From UBA5704 sp036264355 (lineage in GTDB: Bacteria; Acidobacteriota; Thermoanaerobaculia; Multivoradales; UBA5704), in contig DATARD010000048.1 in NCBI GenBank assembly GCA_036264355.1, forward strand, positions 6,283-70,282: 64,000 nt of DNA. The letters run 5' to 3'. The notes under the pieces are model-generated. The model searched no databases and was not told where the DNA came from. It saw only the letters and a list, made by a program, of their open reading frames with translations. The position numbers and the translations under genes were made by a program. Of the stretch, positions 43,385 through 51,549 are shown piece by piece. Each line of letters starts with the position of its first letter. Position 1 is the stretch's first letter.

Positions 43385-46009
43385 ATGCGCGCAGCCCGGA
43401 TCTTCCTCCTCTTCGTCTCGACCCTGCTCCCCGGTGTCCTGTGGGCGGCCGATCCGCCTCCGGAGACTGCTCCTCCGGCGAAAGCTCCCGCGGCGGCGAA
43501 AGCCGGCACGGAAGCCGCCGGCGACAAGACGAAGACCCAGCCGAAGACCGGCAAGATGAGCCGCCGCGAGGAGAAGGCGGCGATCGACAAGCTGTCCCAG
43601 CAGTACAAGGACTGGCTCGCCGAGGTGGACGTCCTGATCACCAAAGAAGAGAAGTGGACCTTCCTGCGCCTCGACAAGGACTACCAGCGCGATGCCTTCA
43701 TCAAGCGGTTCTGGGAAGTGCGCGATCCGATTCCGGGGACGCCGCGCAACGAATTCTACGACCGCTGGACCGAGCGGCTGGAAGAGGCCAAGGAGCGCTT
43801 CAAGACCCTGAACGACGACCGCGCGCGCATCCTGCTGCTCAACGGCGAGCCCGCCGGCACCTTCGTCTCCAACTGCTCGACCCTCCTGTGGCCCCTCGAA
43901 GCCTGGTACTACGCCGGCAGCGACCGCGTGGGAGAGGAGTTCCTGGTCGTCTTCTACCGCAAATGGGGAGCCGGCCTCTACCGGATCTGGAACCCGCTCG
44001 AAGGGCTCGACACCCTGTTCGTCGACACGGGAGTCGGGGCCGGCAACGGCAACAACCACAACACGGGCGAGATCGCCAACGGCTGCATCAATGGCGACCG
44101 GCTCGCCGGCGCCATCAACTGGGTGGCCAGCCGGTCCCGGGACTACACGCTCCTGCAAGCGAAAATGGAGTCGCGCCCCGAGGGTCCCCGCGGCGAGTGG
44201 GTCGCTTCCTTCGGCGCCTACTCCACCGACATCTCGCCCGACGCGGCCCTCCTCAAGGCCAGCCTCGACGTCGACTTCCCCGGCCGCCACCAGAACCGCA
44301 CCGCCGTGCAGGGGGTGATCAACGTGACCGCCGGTGACGCCACCCAGGCGAAGCTCGGCGAGCACGTCTCCTACGACTTCCTGATCAACGGCGAGGTGCT
44401 CCAGGAGCGCAAGCTGTTCGACAGCTTCCGCTACAAGTTCGACTTTCCGGGCACTGAGCCGGCCGGCACCAAGCTGCCCATCGTCTTCCAGCGCTACCTG
44501 CGGCCGGGCGACTACACCTTGATCGTCAAGCTGGAGGACATCAACTCCGGCAAGGTCTTCCGCGAAGAACGGAAGCTGACCGTGCCGGCGGTCGACAAGG
44601 CTCTTCCACCGCCGCCGCCCACCGACATGGAAGCCGCCGCCGCCAAGCTCCTCGAAGAGGCGAACGCGGCGATCTCGAACGGCGAGACCACCGTCAAGCT
44701 CATCCAGCCGCACGGCGAGCTGCAGAGCGGCATGCTGCGCTTCGACACCCTGACCACCGGCGCGGATATCGCGAGCGTCACCTTCGCGCTCGACGGCAAG
44801 CCGATCCTCACCAAGAAGAAACCGCCCTACAGCGTGGAGCTCGACCTCGGAAGGCTGCCGCGCACCCGCAAGCTGGCGGTCACCGCCTTCGACAAGGGCG
44901 GCGTCCAACTCGCCAGCGACGAGCTGCTGGTCAACTCCGCCGCCCACCGCTTCAAGGTCCGCCTCGCCGAGCCGCGGCGCGGCCAGAAGTACGTCAGCAG
45001 CCTCCTCGCGCAGGCCGACGTCGACGTCCCCGACGGCGACTCGATCGAACGCGTCGAGATCTACCTCAACGAGGAGAAGATCGCGACGCTCTACCAGCCG
45101 CCCTACACGCAGCCCATCGTGCTGACCAAGAACCAGCCGCTCTCCTACGTGCGGGCCGTGGCCTACCTGCCCGACGGCAACTCCACCGAGGACCTGGTCT
45201 TCGTCAACGCGCCGGACTACCTGGAGAACCTCGACGTCCAGTTCGTCGAGCTCTACGCCTCGGTGCTCGACCGCGCCGGCCATCCGGTGAGCAACCTCAA
45301 GCAGAAGGACTTCAGCGTCCTGGAGGACAACAAGCCGCAGGAGATCGCGCGCTTCGAGAAAGTGACCGACCTGCCCATCCACGCCGCCGTGGCGCTCGAC
45401 ATCTCGGCCTCCATGGAGCCGAACCTGGCCAAGGCGCAGCAGGCGGCCCTGAGCTTCTTCCAGAACACCATCAAGCCGAAGGACCGCGCCGCGGTGGTGG
45501 TCTTCAACGACCATCCGAACTTGACGGTGAAGTTCACCAACGACACCAAGGCGCTCGCCGGCGGTCTCGCCGGCCTCAAGGCGGAGCGCGGCACGGCGCT
45601 CTACGACACGCTCGTCTTCACCCTCTACTACTTCAATGGCATCAAGGGGCAGCGCACCCTTCTCCTGCTCTCCGACGGCAAGGACGAAGGCAGCCGCTTC
45701 AGCTATGAGGACACCCTGGAGTACGTGCGGCGGGCCGGCGTCATCATCTACACCATCGGCCTGGGCAAAGACGTGGACAAGAGGAAGATGGAGAAGATCG
45801 CCGAGGAGACCGGCGGGCGCAGCTTCTTCGTGAAAGACGCCGACGCCCTCGAAGGGATCTACGCCACGATCGAGAAGGAGCTGCGCTCGCAGTACCTGAT
45901 CGCCTACCAGTCCGGCAACACCACCGGCGCCAACGACTTCCGCACCGTCGAGCTCAAGGTGGCGCAGCCCGGCCTGGAGGCGAAGACGATGCGCGGCTAC
46001 TACCCGTAA
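43385..46009 (+). CDS. GWxTD domain fused to VWA domain (secreted)
   Basis: 874 residues. Signal peptide (RIFLLFVSTLLPGVLWAA), then a Lys/Ala-rich linker, a GWxTD domain (QYKDWLAEVDVLITKEEKWTFLRLDKDYQRDAFIKRFWEVRDPIPGTPRNEFYDRWTERL), middle beta domains, and a C-terminal VWA domain of the acidobacterial VWFA-related type with its MIDAS site DISASM (near residue 670) and LLLLSDGKDEG, ending EKELRSQYLIAYQSG. Such proteins are thought to act in envelope or extracellular adhesion or assembly; the exact role is unknown. AAAGG precedes the ATG at 43385. A smaller GWxTD protein is at 12913. Confidence 0.9.
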   Translation: MRAARIFLLFVSTLLPGVLWAADPPPETAPPAKAPAAAKAGTEAAGDKTKTQPKTGKMSRREEKAAIDKLSQQYKDWLAEVDVLITKEEKWTFLRLDKDYQRDAFIKRFWEVRDPIPGTPRNEFYDRWTERLEEAKERFKTLNDDRARILLLNGEPAGTFVSNCSTLLWPLEAWYYAGSDRVGEEFLVVFYRKWGAGLYRIWNPLEGLDTLFVDTGVGAGNGNNHNTGEIANGCINGDRLAGAINWVASRSRDYTLLQAKMESRPEGPRGEWVASFGAYSTDISPDAALLKASLDVDFPGRHQNRTAVQGVINVTAGDATQAKLGEHVSYDFLINGEVLQERKLFDSFRYKFDFPGTEPAGTKLPIVFQRYLRPGDYTLIVKLEDINSGKVFREERKLTVPAVDKALPPPPPTDMEAAAAKLLEEANAAISNGETTVKLIQPHGELQSGMLRFDTLTTGADIASVTFALDGKPILTKKKPPYSVELDLGRLPRTRKLAVTAFDKGGVQLASDELLVNSAAHRFKVRLAEPRRGQKYVSSLLAQADVDVPDGDSIERVEIYLNEEKIATLYQPPYTQPIVLTKNQPLSYVRAVAYLPDGNSTEDLVFVNAPDYLENLDVQFVELYASVLDRAGHPVSNLKQKDFSVLEDNKPQEIARFEKVTDLPIHAAVALDISASMEPNLAKAQQAALSFFQNTIKPKDRAAVVVFNDHPNLTVKFTNDTKALAGGLAGLKAERGTALYDTLVFTLYYFNGIKGQRTLLLLSDGKDEGSRFSYEDTLEYVRRAGVIIYTIGLGKDVDKRKMEKIAEETGGRSFFVKDADALEGIYATIEKELRSQYLIAYQSGNTTGANDFRTVELKVAQPGLEAKTMRGYYP

Positions 46010-46089
46010 CAGCCCCTCACGCCCCACCCGGACGGGGGGCGCGGTCCGCACGCGGGCCTCGCATAATCTCCCGGCAGGAGGGAGGTCCT

Positions 46090-47412
46090 ATGCGCCGCAC
46101 GAAAGTCGTCATCATGGGCGCCGCCGGGCGCGATTTTCACAATTTCAACTGTCTGTTCCGCGAGGACGACCGCTTCGAGGTCGTCGCGTTCACCGCCGCC
46201 CAGATCCCCGACATCGAGGGCCGCACCTACCCGCCGGTGCTCTCCGGCCCGCTCTATCCGCAGGGAATTCCGATCCGCGCCGAAGAAGAGCTCGAAGGCT
46301 TGATCCGCGCGCACAACGTCGACGAGGTCTGGTTCTCCTACTCCGACATCGCCCACATCGACCTGATGCACAAAGGAAGCAAGGTCACCGCCTGGGGAGC
46401 GCATTTCGGCATCTGCTCCGTGCCGCGCACCATGCTCAAATCGACCCGCCCGGTGATCGCGGTCACCGCCGTCCGCACCGGCGTCGGCAAATCGCAGACC
46501 ACCCGCTACCTCTCGGCCATCCTCCGCCGGATGGGCAAGAAGGTGGTGGCCATCCGCCATCCGATGCCCTACGGCGACCTCACCAAGCAGGTGGCCCAGC
46601 GTTTCGCCACCTACGAAGACCTGGACCGCTACGACACCACCATCGAAGAGAGGGAAGAGTACGAGCCGCACATCGACAACGGCTTCGTGGTCTACGCCGG
46701 AGTCGATTACGAGAAGATCCTCCGCCAGGCCGAAGAAGAAGCCGACGTCATCCTCTGGGACGGCGGCAACAACGACACGCCGTTCTACAAGCCCGACCTC
46801 CACATCACCCTGCTCGATCCGCACCGCCCGGGCCACGAGCTGTCCTACTACCCCGGCGAGACCAACTTCCGCATGTCGGACGTGCTGATCGTCAACAAGA
46901 TCAACACCGCCGAGCCGGCCAGCATCCAGCAGGTCCTGGAAAACTGCCGCATCCACAATCCGCGCGCCCAGGTCATCCAATGCCGCTCCCTGGTCACCGT
47001 CGACCACCCCGAGCTGATCCGCGGCAAAAGAGCCCTGGTCGTCGAAGACGGACCGACCCTCACCCACGGCGGCATGGCCTACGGCGCCGGCTGGTTCGCG
47101 GCCAAAGACGCCGGAGCCGCCGAAATCGTCGACGCGGTGCCCTACGCCGTCGGCTCGATCCGGGCGACCTACGAGAAATATCCCAACGCGAGGCGCATCC
47201 TCCCCGCCATGGGTTACGGCGAGCACCAGATCCGCGAGCTCGAAGAGACCATCGAAGCCGTCCCGGCCGACGTCGTCGTCGAAGGGACGCCCATCGATCT
47301 GAGGCGCGTGCTGAAGATCAGCAAGCCGATCGCCAAGGTTCGCTACGAGCTCGAAGAAGTCGAGCCGGGCCGCCTGGAAGCGGCCGTGCGCGACCTACTG
47401 GCTCCCCGGTAG
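46090..47412 (+). CDS. Cyclic 2,3-diphosphoglycerate synthetase-like GTPase
   Basis: 440 residues. Opening VVIMGAAGRDFHNFNCLFREDDRFEVVAFTAAQIPDIEGRTYPPVLSGPLYPQGIPI and the nucleotide loop TAVRTGVGKSQTTRYLS are characteristic of proteins related to the enzyme that makes cyclic 2,3-diphosphoglycerate in thermophilic archaea; bacterial relatives are less studied. Later: DNGFVVYAGVDYEKILRQAEEEADVILWDGGNNDTPFY, GHELSYYPGETNFRMSDVLIVNKINTA and RALVVEDGPTLTHGGMAYGAGW. Whether it makes the same product here is uncertain. AGGAGGG precedes the ATG. The 3' end overlaps the convergent winged-helix gene by 95 nt. Confidence 0.75.
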   Translation: MRRTKVVIMGAAGRDFHNFNCLFREDDRFEVVAFTAAQIPDIEGRTYPPVLSGPLYPQGIPIRAEEELEGLIRAHNVDEVWFSYSDIAHIDLMHKGSKVTAWGAHFGICSVPRTMLKSTRPVIAVTAVRTGVGKSQTTRYLSAILRRMGKKVVAIRHPMPYGDLTKQVAQRFATYEDLDRYDTTIEEREEYEPHIDNGFVVYAGVDYEKILRQAEEEADVILWDGGNNDTPFYKPDLHITLLDPHRPGHELSYYPGETNFRMSDVLIVNKINTAEPASIQQVLENCRIHNPRAQVIQCRSLVTVDHPELIRGKRALVVEDGPTLTHGGMAYGAGWFAAKDAGAAEIVDAVPYAVGSIRATYEKYPNARRILPAMGYGEHQIRELEETIEAVPADVVVEGTPIDLRRVLKISKPIAKVRYELEEVEPGRLEAAVRDLLAPR

Positions 47413-47902
47413 ATCGGGCAGCTTGGAATATCGCGTCGACCCCTCGGCCGGTTGGATACGAGGCAACGGAGATCCAGCCGTCCTCGACAAGCTGGCCCAG
47501 CACCCGAAAAAGAGTCGCCCGCGGCGGCTCATACCCCAGGACGCGAATCACGTCCTGGCGACCGAACTCTTCCGGCAGCGCCGCAAACGCCGCCTCGATC
47601 GCCTCCCGCACCATCCCCCGGCGGCTCTCCGGCTCCTGCGCCGGAGGCACCGGTTCGGGAGCTTCGGAAGAGGAGACTGTCTCACTCACCTGTTGTGTCT
47701 CACTCAAATCCAGCGTCTCACTCAACCGTCGTGTCTCACTCGCAGCCGAAGCTGCGGCAGGCAGAGCCTCGCCGGGAGACGCCATCCACACCATCTCCAA
47801 AGCCCGCAGCTTCGCCTGATACCCCGCGCGGAGAAGCTCAACATCCTCACGGAACTGCGTTTCCAGCGCACGCCTCCGCTGTTCATACTCGCCATGCCGC
47901 AT
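47318..47902 (-). CDS. Coiled-coil / winged-helix protein with SET hexapeptide repeats
   Basis: About 194 residues from an ATG at 47902; an in-frame TTG at 47959 is an alternative. N-terminal coiled coil (MRHGEYEQRRRALETQFREDVELLRAGYQAKLRALE), then four hexapeptides (SETRRL, SETLDL, SETQQV, SETVSS) coded by an 18-bp repeat, a proline-rich linker and a winged-helix-like end (EFGRQDVIRVLGYEPPRATLFRVLGQLVEDGWISV). It may bind DNA. The 3' end overlaps the upstream convergent gene. The 21-bp array begins 46 bp upstream of the chosen start. No known family recognised. Confidence 0.55.
   Translation of the reverse strand: MRHGEYEQRRRALETQFREDVELLRAGYQAKLRALEMVWMASPGEALPAAASAASETRRLSETLDLSETQQVSETVSSSEAPEPVPPAQEPESRRGMVREAIEAAFAALPEEFGRQDVIRVLGYEPPRATLFRVLGQLVEDGWISVASYPTGRGVDAIFQAARSTGEPVGRARPLPGGPARLLRARSEPWRSAC
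47679..47750 (-). repeat. 18-bp coding repeat, four copies
   Basis: GTCTCACTC recurs at 47679, 47697, 47715 and 47733, each 18 bp apart. On the coding (minus) strand this encodes the SETxxL/V hexapeptides. Such Ser/Thr/acidic tracts are usually disordered linkers. Confidence 0.7.
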
Positions 47903-47947
47903 CGCATCCTCCGCCGTAGAGATCGCGGCAGCGTACTCCCTCTCGCC

Positions 47948-48367
47948 ACCGTCCGGCAAGAGGAAGTGGACGGTTGCGGAGCCGGCGTGAGCGGCTACGG
48001 TGCACGAGTGGACGGTTCACGTCGACGAGTGGACGGTCCACTTCACCGCGGGAACGTCTCACTCCGACTCCGCAACCGTCCGCGTGGCGACGGCAACCAT
48101 CCACGCCGCTTGGTGAACCGTCCGGATGGCGACGGAGACCGTCCACTTCTTCACGGGAACCGTCCGGAAGACGGTGGTAGCCGTTCACTTCGCTTGAGGA
48201 ACCGTCCGGAAGGCGATCGCAACCGTCCGCGCCTCTTTGGGAGCCGTCCGGAAGGCAGTGGTAGCCGTCCACATTGGTTTGGGCACCGTCCAAGAGCCGG
48301 CTGTGGCCGTCCGAAACTCGGGGTGAACCCTCCGGAGACCGCGCGGAACCGCGCCTCCCATCAATGC
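47948..48367 (+). repeat. 21-bp tandem array, about 20 units, 3' of TPR remnant
   Basis: Units of exactly 21 bp starting near (A/G)ACCGTCC or GACGGT, for example AACCGTCCGGATGGCGAC, GACCGTCCACTTCTTCAC and AGCCGTCCGGAAGGCAGT. The core (A)CCGTCC is conserved and the second half varies. The array ends 11 bp before the end (48379) of the decayed TPR gene, so it is directly 3' to that gene, as the array at 21701 is to the intact TPR gene. Open frames across it (47883-48416 and 47423-48436) give only 7- and 14-residue low-complexity repeats and are rejected as genes. Confidence 0.85.
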
Positions 48368-48378
48368 GGGCGTTGCTC

Positions 48379-48720
48379 TCATCTCTTTTTCCATCCGAAG
48401 CGGAGTCCCGGCTCACATCGCGCCTTGCGCAGATAGTCCATCACCTCGATAGCCTTCTCCACGGTGAGTTGTTCCTGCCGGGCTGCCTCCTGAAAAAGGG
48501 CAAGGGCGGCCAGCGCCTCGGGGTCAACATCCTGGGACGCAAAGATCGGCAGCATCTCCTCTGCCACCCGTCGAACCTCTGCCGTCCGGCCCCAGCGTAG
48601 ATAGAGCACTGCGAGATCCAGCGAGACCATCGCCGCGTCATACCCGATGCCTTCAGCCACGAACCCGTCTCTCGTTTCGAGGTAGGCCCGCTCGGCGGTG
48701 TCGAAATCCGGCGGGCCACA
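48379..48720 (-). pseudogene. Remnant of TPR gene (C-terminal third only)
   Basis: The translation FDTAERAYLETRDGFVAEGIGYDAAMVSLDLAVLYLRWGRTAEVRRVAEEMLPIFASQDVDPEALAALALFQEAA aligns with the C-terminal end of the TPR protein at 20427 (same order: helix, GFDAAMVLLDLATVY, IFASRDVHPEALAALALFQ). The first two thirds are missing and no start codon with a ribosome site precedes it. Boundaries approximate. Confidence 0.75.
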
Positions 48721-48752
48721 GAAGATTGCAGGGCCAAGGGCAATCTACAGCG

Positions 48753-48781
48753 TTGCCTTGCGCAAGGGAATTGTGTATAAT
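48753..48781 (+). promoter_or_regulatory. Promoter of the C39-like operon
   Basis: TTGCCT (48753-48758), 17 bp, then a perfect TATAAT (48776-48781). This is the best-matched promoter in the window. The following ATG (48789) is 7 nt after the box. Confidence 0.8.
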
Positions 48782-48788
48782 TGCAAGG

Positions 48789-48857
48789 ATGTCGGCCAAC
48801 CCACCGGGCAGCGGACCGCCGCCGCTAAACCTCCGACAGGCTTTTACCACAACATGA
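48789..48857 (+). CDS. 22-codon leader ORF coupled to the C39-like gene
   Basis: ATG at 48789 just behind the promoter opens MSANPPGSGPPPLNLRQAFT-TT and stops at TGA (48855-48857), which overlaps the ATG of the C39-like gene (ATGA). Translation of the leaderless short ORF would feed ribosomes into the next gene, which has no ribosome-binding site of its own. The peptide is proline-rich with no known match. Confidence 0.4.
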   Translation: MSANPPGSGPPPLNLRQAFTTT

Positions 48858-49375
48858 GTGCATTCCCAGACTGGCAGAAGTATGCCGTTCACCAACGCCG
48901 AGCGCAGACGGGTTGTATCCCGACGTGCTACGAAATTCTTCTTCGGGCAGCAGACGTCACAGGAGTCGACTAGCCATCATTCCAAGCCGATTTCGATCTC
49001 GACCAGTACGGCGGCGCTCCACGCAATAACTTCGTTTCTGTCGCCGAAGAGATTCAGAAGAAGTATCCGTTTGTCGAGTTCGCTTGTGACTCGTTTGCCA
49101 AGGGGGATGGAGACAAGAAACTTGCTCGCATCGAAGACTTCATAGTCCAGCGAAGACCTGTGATCGTTGCGCTCGCCAATGCACCGTTTGGCGGGCGTGG
49201 CTGGCATATCATGGTGGTCGTGGATGCTACCGAAGCCGATCTAACTCTGCTCGCGTACGTGGACCGAAGCGGTATCGCGAGGACGAAGACCGTTTCCAAG
49301 AAGGAGTTGATTCGCATTCATGACGGTTACCCAGGAGGAGATGAGATCGCTTACCTGGCCAATTCCAATGCCTAA
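48854..49375 (+). pseudogene. C39-like cysteine peptidase interrupted by one in-frame TAG
   Basis: One frame runs from ATG 48854 to TAA 49375 (about 174 residues) with a single TAG at 48971-48973 after GVD. The two halves fit together as a C39/papain-like domain: QKYAVHQRRAQTGCIPTCYEILLRA holds the Gln and Cys, and RRPVIVALANAPFGGRGWHIMVVVDATEAD holds the His. Either the gene is inactivated by a nonsense mutation, or the TAG is a sequencing error or is suppressed. The downstream genes still look intact. The region has noticeably lower GC than its surroundings. An N-terminal fragment (39 residues) and the 49160 internal start are what gene callers would report. Confidence 0.65.
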
Positions 49376-49447
49376 TCATGATGATGTCTCGCAATAACAA
49401 TCAAGAAGAGAATACTTGGCTTCTTTGGGAGCCGAGGCGGAGGGCGC

Positions 49448-50101
49448 ATGTTCTACGAGGTTGATCAACATGCACAGAGTATTCGCTACTTCTCGCGGGG
49501 TGTTTTATACTCGCAAATTGACTGGTCCAACCTGGATCGGATCGTTGACTCCTACCGTCAACGAATCCAAGACTGGTATTTTGGCCCAGCAAAGGAGTTG
49601 GCAAAGAACTGGGACTTCGCCTTCTCTGTGATGGCTCTCAACTGCTTGCTAATTGATACCTTGAGCCAGTACGTGGCTGGAAGAGAATCCTCCCGGTCCA
49701 ATGATTTCACGGAGTTCATCCGCAAGAGACTCCCCAGGGATTACTCTTGTAAATTGAAGACAAAGATTCAGCATTACGATGGCAGGGAAGAGAAAACTCT
49801 AAAGGATGTCGCCAGCGTTCTTTATTACGGCTTTCGCTGCGGCATCCTTCACTTGGCCCACATTCCCCCATATTGTGGCGTCGCTCAGGAAGCCAAGCCC
49901 GTGCGCGAGGTTCCTGGTCACGTTAAATACAAAAAATCGGGGACTTGTTGCCCGAGCATCATCGTGAATCCGTTGACGTTGTTGAAGGACTTGGAAGAGA
50001 CGTTCGAGGCTTATCTCGGTAACCTCAAGGACCGAGATCAGAAGAACGACCACCTTCGGGCAAACTTCAAGGAGAAATTTTCAAGTAGCTTCGGCGAGTG
50101 A
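49448..50101 (+). CDS. Uncharacterised protein in the C39-like operon
   Basis: 217 residues, no known family recognised. The middle is helical (FSVMALNCLLIDTLSQYVAG, FTEFIRKRLPRDY), with a C-terminal charged helix (LLKDLEETFEAYLGNLKDRDQKNDHLRANFKEKF). A patch YYGFRCGILHLAHIPPYCGVA has two Cys and two His and could bind metal. The stop overlaps the GTG of the next gene, so they are coupled. Lower GC than the chromosome average suggests transfer. Partner of the C39-like peptidase and of the next gene in an operon of unknown purpose. Confidence 0.7.
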   Translation: MFYEVDQHAQSIRYFSRGVLYSQIDWSNLDRIVDSYRQRIQDWYFGPAKELAKNWDFAFSVMALNCLLIDTLSQYVAGRESSRSNDFTEFIRKRLPRDYSCKLKTKIQHYDGREEKTLKDVASVLYYGFRCGILHLAHIPPYCGVAQEAKPVREVPGHVKYKKSGTCCPSIIVNPLTLLKDLEETFEAYLGNLKDRDQKNDHLRANFKEKFSSSFGE

Positions 50102-50463
50102 AGCAGTTGAGGGTCGTTCGCTCACCGCGACCCCTCGAAATTCGCGTCGGCCCCGGAATGCACCCTTGGACGAAGGACGCCTTCATGGAGTTGGAGGTAA
50201 CGCCGACTCTGAGCACAGAGTGGTACCGGCAGGACGTCAATCTGACCATCACGCTTCTCGAAACAGATGGTAAGACCGTGCTCGGCAGGAAGTCGTGGAC
50301 GGATCTCACGATTGGCAAAGAGAACGCAGCCAGCGCCATTGGCATGTGGGGCTCGTCTTCATCCAAATCGCCCACTCTGGTCGTGGGTTTGAGCAAGGAA
50401 ATGGTCGCGCGCTTTGAAAGTGAAGGGCTGCAAGCAAGAATCGTTGTGGAGATCCAGAAATAA
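50098..50463 (+). CDS. Uncharacterised protein in the C39-like operon
   Basis: 121 residues from a GTG at 50098 overlapping the previous stop (GTGA). It looks beta-rich (KQLRVVRSPRPLEIRVGPGMHPW, MELEVTPTLSTEWYRQDVNLTITLLETDG, LQARIVVEIQK), perhaps a binding or structural domain. No family recognised. Last gene of the C39-like operon. Confidence 0.65.
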   Translation: MKQLRVVRSPRPLEIRVGPGMHPWTKDAFMELEVTPTLSTEWYRQDVNLTITLLETDGKTVLGRKSWTDLTIGKENAASAIGMWGSSSSKSPTLVVGLSKEMVARFESEGLQARIVVEIQK

Positions 50464-50507
50464 TGCGGCCGGCCGGCTAGTCGGACTTCCCGGTGGAGGA
50501 CGGAGCC

Positions 50508-51380
50508 TCAGTTCGGCTCGTCGATGATTGCGGAGACCGAAGCGGCCACGACGGCCTTCTCCAGCCAGCGCTCCAGCCGCTCCGGATCCTTCTGGGCCAG
50601 GATGCGCTCGCGGACGGCGTCCGGCACCGCAATGCCGCGGACCCGAAGCACGGTCAGCAGGTTGCGCACCGCCTCCTCGGCGCGTCCCTTGGTGAGCCCC
50701 TCGGCGACGTACTTTTTCGCGAAATCACTCTGGTATTCGTAACCCTTCATCATCGCCTCCAGTGTCCGGCGAGCCGCCTCGTTGAGGGAATTATACACAA
50801 GGTCGTAGTAGAACTTGGACCGGTTTGCGTCGAGCCCCTGGACCGCGGGCAGCACCGCCGCGGCGATGGTCGCGCCCTGCTTCGTCTTGCCGTGCGCCAT
50901 CGCGGAGAGCACTCCGAGCTCCGGCCGGCGGGCTGCTTCCTCAGGGTCCGTCACCTTCGGAACAGCGGTGCGGCTCAGCACCGGCGGGCGCAGGACGAAA
51001 CCGGGGATGCCGGTCTTGATCGGCTTTGCGCACCAGCCGGCGACCGCCGGATCGGGGGCGACGATGAGAAGACCGGCCGGGCAACGGTGGATGGCACGCG
51101 AGACGGTCACGTAGGCGGGCCAACTGAAGCGCTTTCCAGGGTCGACCGCCAGTTGGACCTCGACGATGATCACCCGGACGGGGACGCCGTGGCGGAGGAG
51201 GATGACGACGGCGTCGGCGCGGTATTCGGCGGGCTGGATATCAGTCAAGTCGATCGAGGCGAGGCGCGCCTCGGTGTAGGACGGAAGCGAGACGTCCAGT
51301 GCCTCGGCCAGGAGCTCGGCGGCGAGCGAGGGCCGGTTCTTGAAGATGTCCACAAGGACCTCGTGAACCATCGAGGGCAT
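50508..51380 (-). CDS. Rpn/PD-(D/E)XK-like accessory protein
   Basis: 290 residues from ATG 51380 (GGAGGAAC upstream). It belongs to a widespread accessory family starting MPSMVHEVLVDIFKNRPSLAAELL; the core LTDIQPAEYRADAVVILLRHGVPVRVIIVEVQLAVD has the D...ExQ nuclease pattern of restriction-like enzymes, as in Rpn recombination-promoting nucleases. The C-terminal half is helical and contains SDFAKKYVAEGLTKGRAEEAVRNLL, common in this group. The target is unknown. It lies in the lower-GC accessory island. Confidence 0.8.
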   Translation of the reverse strand: MPSMVHEVLVDIFKNRPSLAAELLAEALDVSLPSYTEARLASIDLTDIQPAEYRADAVVILLRHGVPVRVIIVEVQLAVDPGKRFSWPAYVTVSRAIHRCPAGLLIVAPDPAVAGWCAKPIKTGIPGFVLRPPVLSRTAVPKVTDPEEAARRPELGVLSAMAHGKTKQGATIAAAVLPAVQGLDANRSKFYYDLVYNSLNEAARRTLEAMMKGYEYQSDFAKKYVAEGLTKGRAEEAVRNLLTVLRVRGIAVPDAVRERILAQKDPERLERWLEKAVVAASVSAIIDEPN

Positions 51381-51549
51381 GGCGGCTATGTTCCTCCTTT
51401 GGATCCTTCCGCGGCGGGAGTCGTCGCCCTGAATCCTGAATAGGGTGGTGACGTCAAGACGGCACCTCCCGGCGACGCATCGCCATGGCACCATAGCACC
51501 AAAGGTTGCATCGTGGCACCATCTGGTGATCTGATAGCGCAATTCGCCG

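Noticed and set aside
42998..46051. Very long minus-strand open frame (1017 codons) opposite the GWxTD/VWA gene
   Set aside because: Shadow of the real plus-strand gene in GC-rich DNA; no domain-like segments, and the plus strand has a signal peptide and clear domains.
47423..48436. Open frames through the repeat array at 47948
   Set aside because: They give only short low-complexity repeats; the sequence is a tandem DNA repeat.
48971..48973. TAG in the C39-like gene read as pyrrolysine
   Set aside because: No pyl genes seen, and the position has no known role; a nonsense mutation or sequencing error is simpler.
48858..49145. Separate gene in another frame across the C39-like locus
   Set aside because: Its translation is Ser/Arg-rich without any domain; the protease frame is the coding one.
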